From Caryophanales bacterium UBA3668 (GTDB lineage: Bacteria; Bacillota_I; Bacilli_A; RFN20; CAG-826): a stretch of DNA of 7,548 nt. The translations under genes were made by a program, and so were the position numbers. Positions 5,566 through 7,548 of this stretch are shown one piece after another. The notes under the pieces are model-generated. The model saw nothing but the letters and a program-made list of their open reading frames with translations, ran no database searches and had not been told where the DNA came from. The number at the start of each line of letters is the position of its first letter. The stretch's first letter is position 1. The stretch covers positions 1 to 7,548 of the forward strand of contig DFJP01000023.1 of the NCBI GenBank assembly GCA_002373085.1. The letters run 5' to 3'.

Positions 5566-6238
5566 TATTCTCCTCTTTTTCTTTTAACTTTTTGTTGATG
5601 ATTTCAATGATGGCATTCACTACTTCTTCAACTGTCATAAATGAAGTATCAAGTGTGATGGCATCAGGAGCGCATTTAAGAGGCGCAAAATCTCTATGTG
5701 AATCGATGTAGTCTCTTTTTCTCACATCGTTTTCAATTTCTTCTAATGTACATGGAATACCTTTGGAGATATTTTCGTCGTAACGACGAACTGCACGTGT
5801 TTCCACTGAGGCAATTTGGAAAATCTTTACATCTGCATCTGGTAAAACGTATGTACCGATATCACGTCCATCCATAATGACAGAATGTTTAGCAGCCATT
5901 TTTCTTTGTTGGTCAACCAAGAATAAACGAATGTCTTTGTAAGATGCGATATAACTAACATTACCAGAAACACGTGGTTCTCTGATTTCTCTTGTGATAT
6001 CAATGTCGTTACATAAGACTTGTCCATTAGGTCTTAATTTAATAGTGACTTCTGGAATAAGTGCACAGCACTCTTCTTCAGATTCACAGTTCACACCCTT
6101 TTCCATACAATACCAAGTAAATGCACGGTACATCGCACCAGTGTCGATATAGGTGTAGCCGAGGATTTCGGCAATCTTTTTTGCAACAGTACTTTTGCCT
6201 GCTGCGGCTGGTCCATCGATGGCAATACTAATTTTCAT
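5558..6238 (-). CDS. cmk: Cytidylate kinase (CMP/dCMP kinase)
   Basis: 226 residues, the usual size. Cmk phosphorylates CMP and dCMP with ATP, recycling cytidine nucleotides from RNA turnover and lipid synthesis. Visible: P-loop IDGPAAAGKST (7-17); DTGAMYRAF (32-40), which carries CMP-site residues; REIREPRVS (83-91) in the NMP-binding insert; DGRDIGT (123-129), the conserved CMP/dCMP-binding block; and an RRYDEN lid segment (151-156) with RDYIDSHRD (175-183). A perfect AGGAGG (6249-6244) lies 5 bases before the ATG and overlaps the stop of the preceding small membrane protein gene by 2 bases. Its 3' end carries the ribosome site and start of der. It is part of a compact minus-strand operon. 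Stop TAA. Confidence 0.97.
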   Translation of the reverse strand: MKISIAIDGPAAAGKSTVAKKIAEILGYTYIDTGAMYRAFTWYCMEKGVNCESEEECCALIPEVTIKLRPNGQVLCNDIDITREIREPRVSGNVSYIASYKDIRLFLVDQQRKMAAKHSVIMDGRDIGTYVLPDADVKIFQIASVETRAVRRYDENISKGIPCTLEEIENDVRKRDYIDSHRDFAPLKCAPDAITLDTSFMTVEEVVNAIIEIINKKLKEKEENNA

Positions 6239-6247
6239 AAGTGCCTC

Positions 6248-6469
6248 CTAAAATAGTTTTAAGCCAAATATAACAAGAAGGAGAATAATCACACAAATTG
6301 TGGCAATTATAAGTATATTCTCCACTCTTTTTTGTTTTTGCATTTTAAGAAAAAGTCCCATTTCGGTAGAGACTTCTTTGCTTTTTGAGGGGGCAAGAAA
6401 ACCCTTGCTATCCCCCTTAGAGATAGATTTACGATATTTTGAATATTTGCTGACACGCGTTTCTTTCAT
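6248..6469 (-). CDS. Small basic single-span membrane protein, function unknown
   Basis: 73 residues; I do not recognise a family. The first 49 residues are hydrophilic and strongly basic (about 14 Lys or Arg), with Lys/Ser repeats near KYSKYRKSISKGDSKG (8-23). Residues about 51-70 (NILIIATICVIILLLVIFGL) form one hydrophobic helix ending at the C-terminus KLF. The positive-inside rule predicts a cytoplasmic N-terminus and a tail-anchored protein. There is no signal peptidase site, cysteine lipobox or clear coiled coil. The gene sits between lysS (22 bases upstream) and cmk (9 bases downstream); the cmk AGGAGG overlaps its TAG stop, so it is embedded in the operon. No strong Shine-Dalgarno precedes its ATG (only AAAGTG about 10 bases upstream). 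It is probably real given the tight fit, the clean hydrophobic segment and the lack of any competing frame. Confidence 0.72.
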   Translation of the reverse strand: MKETRVSKYSKYRKSISKGDSKGFLAPSKSKEVSTEMGLFLKMQKQKRVENILIIATICVIILLLVIFGLKLF

Positions 6470-6491
6470 ATCGTAATCACTTTCAATTTAA

Positions 6492-7548
6492 TTAGCGATC
6501 TTTCATCATTGGGAAGAGGATGACTTCTCTGATGTTTTCTTGATTTGTAAGTAACATGCAGAGTCTATCAATTCCCATTCCGATACCACCTGCTGGTGGC
6601 ATGCCATATTCAAGAGCTTCAATGAAATCATTATCCATTTCATTTGCTTCTTCATCACCTAACTCTTTAGCTTTGAGTTGAGCGAGGAATCTTTCTTTTT
6701 GATCCATAGGATCATTAAGCTCTGTATAGGCATTGGCAAGTTCCTTGCCATTAACAAATAATTCAAATCTTTCAGTGTATCTTGGATCTTTGCCTTTTTT
6801 AGTTAATGGAGAAACTTCAATTGGGTAAGAATAAACAAATGTTGGTTGAATTAAATCTTGTTCGCAGAATTCTTCAAAGAATTCATTCATAACATGGCCA
6901 ACAGTGTTTTTATGTTTTTCTAATTTAATACCACGATCTTCGGCAAGTTTCTTTGCTTCTTCAAAATCATAGATGTTTCTGAAATCAATACCGGTCTTTT
7001 CTAAAATAAGATCCGCCATTGAAACCCATCTAAATGGTTTGTGGAAATCAATTGTCTTATCTTGATAAGTAACGATATCACTACCAGTAACATCTTTAGC
7101 AGCTTTTCTAATCATGCCTTCGGCAAGTTTTCTCATAGATTGAAGATCGCCATAAGCTTGATATGCTTCAATTGTGGTGAATTCTGGGTTATGAGAAGCA
7201 TCCATTCCTTCATTTCTGAATAAACGGCCAATTTCATACACTCTTTCCATTCCACCGACAAGTAATCTTTTAAGATTAAGTTCAGTAGCGATTCTTAAAT
7301 AGAAGTCTTTATCTAAAGCATTCATATGTGCGACAAATGGTCTAGCATTAGCACCGCCAAGAATTGGTGAAAGAACTGCTGTTTCAACTTCGACATAATC
7401 TTGAGAATCTAAATAATTTTGGATACTTCTAATTAACTTTGGACGGGCAAAAGCAACAGCGCGGCTTTCGTCATTAACGATTAAATCTAAGTATCTTCTT
7501 CTACTTCTCTCTTCGATATCCACTAAACCATGGAATTTTTCTGGAAGA
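6492..7548 (-). CDS. lysS: Lysyl-tRNA synthetase, class II, 3' portion (N-terminus outside window)
   Basis: The frame stays open to the window edge; the last 351 codons are visible. The apparent start at 7523 is an internal GTG Val, because the preceding codons read LPEKFHGL, which continues the family's [14 protein letters not shown] block. The missing part is the N-terminal OB-fold anticodon-binding domain (about 145 residues) plus the start. LysRS charges tRNA-Lys through a lysyl-adenylate. Seen in the catalytic core: motif 1 region [34 protein letters not shown]; motif 2 [17 protein letters not shown] with the ATP-binding Arg; and motif 3 [14 protein letters not shown] near the end. It terminates at ILFPMMKDR, the typical C-terminus. 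In motif 1 the normally invariant Pro (ETP) is Ala (codon GCA). The small membrane protein gene follows 22 bases downstream, probably in one operon. Stop TAA. Confidence 0.97.
   Translation of the reverse strand, partial: LPEKFHGLVDIEERSRRRYLDLIVNDESRAVAFARPKLIRSIQNYLDSQDYVEVETAVLSPILGGANARPFVAHMNALDKDFYLRIATELNLKRLLVGGMERVYEIGRLFRNEGMDASHNPEFTTIEAYQAYGDLQSMRKLAEGMIRKAAKDVTGSDIVTYQDKTIDFHKPFRWVSMADLILEKTGIDFRNIYDFEEAKKLAEDRGIKLEKHKNTVGHVMNEFFEEFCEQDLIQPTFVYSYPIEVSPLTKKGKDPRYTERFELFVNGKELANAYTELNDPMDQKERFLAQLKAKELGDEEANEMDNDFIEALEYGMPPAGGIGMGIDRLCMLLTNQENIREVILFPMMKDR

Noticed and set aside
7041..7223. Plus-strand frame inside lysS
   Set aside because: Antisense to a catalytic-domain region of LysRS and without supporting signals.
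6492..7523. LysRS starting at 7523 as a complete short protein
   Set aside because: The codon there is an internal GTG; upstream codons continue the conserved PEKFHG block to the window edge.
1..7548. CRISPR array, insertion sequence, prophage or defence island
   Set aside because: No direct repeats with spacers, transposase, integrase or terminal repeats were seen; all genes are housekeeping families plus one small unknown.

Overview
The window is an AT-rich, gene-dense stretch of chromosome from a low-GC Firmicute. The family types (type B RNase P RNA, GpsB, RecU, DnaD, HU, Der, Cmk, bacterial class II lysyl-tRNA synthetase) and their order point to Bacilli. The compactness, short proteins and loss of intervening genes suggest a reduced lineage near the Mollicutes (RF39, Erysipelotrichia, Acholeplasma or Izemoplasma type). 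That placement is an inference. All tryptophans checked are TGG, so the standard bacterial code works here, yet none of the eleven visible stop codons is TGA.

Layout from left to right. (1) On the minus strand, gpsB runs straight into the 5' end of rnpB, which leaves the window at base 1. (2) After a divergent AT-rich spacer of about 90 bases, a plus-strand pair encodes a DEDDh 3'-5' exonuclease and the Holliday-junction resolvase RecU, 2 bases apart. (3) RecU converges on nth with interlocked stop codons inside a 17-base palindrome. (4) A minus-strand group reads cca (catalytic half only), dnaD, nth, with dnaD and nth overlapping. (5) hbs (HU) has its own extended -10 promoter and ends in two abutting GAAA-loop hairpins. 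(6) A minus-strand operon reads lysS (3' part), a 73-residue basic single-span membrane protein, cmk, der, with spacers of 22 bases or less and one 8-base overlap.

The content is core housekeeping: DNA repair and recombination (exonuclease, RecU, Nth), replication initiation (DnaD), nucleoid structure (HU), tRNA maturation and charging (RNase P, CCA enzyme, LysRS), ribosome assembly (Der), nucleotide supply (Cmk) and division/wall control (GpsB). From memory, the order rnpB-gpsB-recU-nth-dnaD-cca-hbs-der-cmk matches the Bacillus subtilis chromosome with the intervening genes removed, including the ponA and ypoC genes that lie between recU and nth there.

I see no mobile element, CRISPR array, phage gene or obvious new defence system. 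The best leads are the tail-less CCA enzyme, the exonuclease-RecU pair, the palindromic convergent gene junction, the unknown small membrane protein, possible leaderless starts, and a few substitutions at otherwise conserved motif residues.
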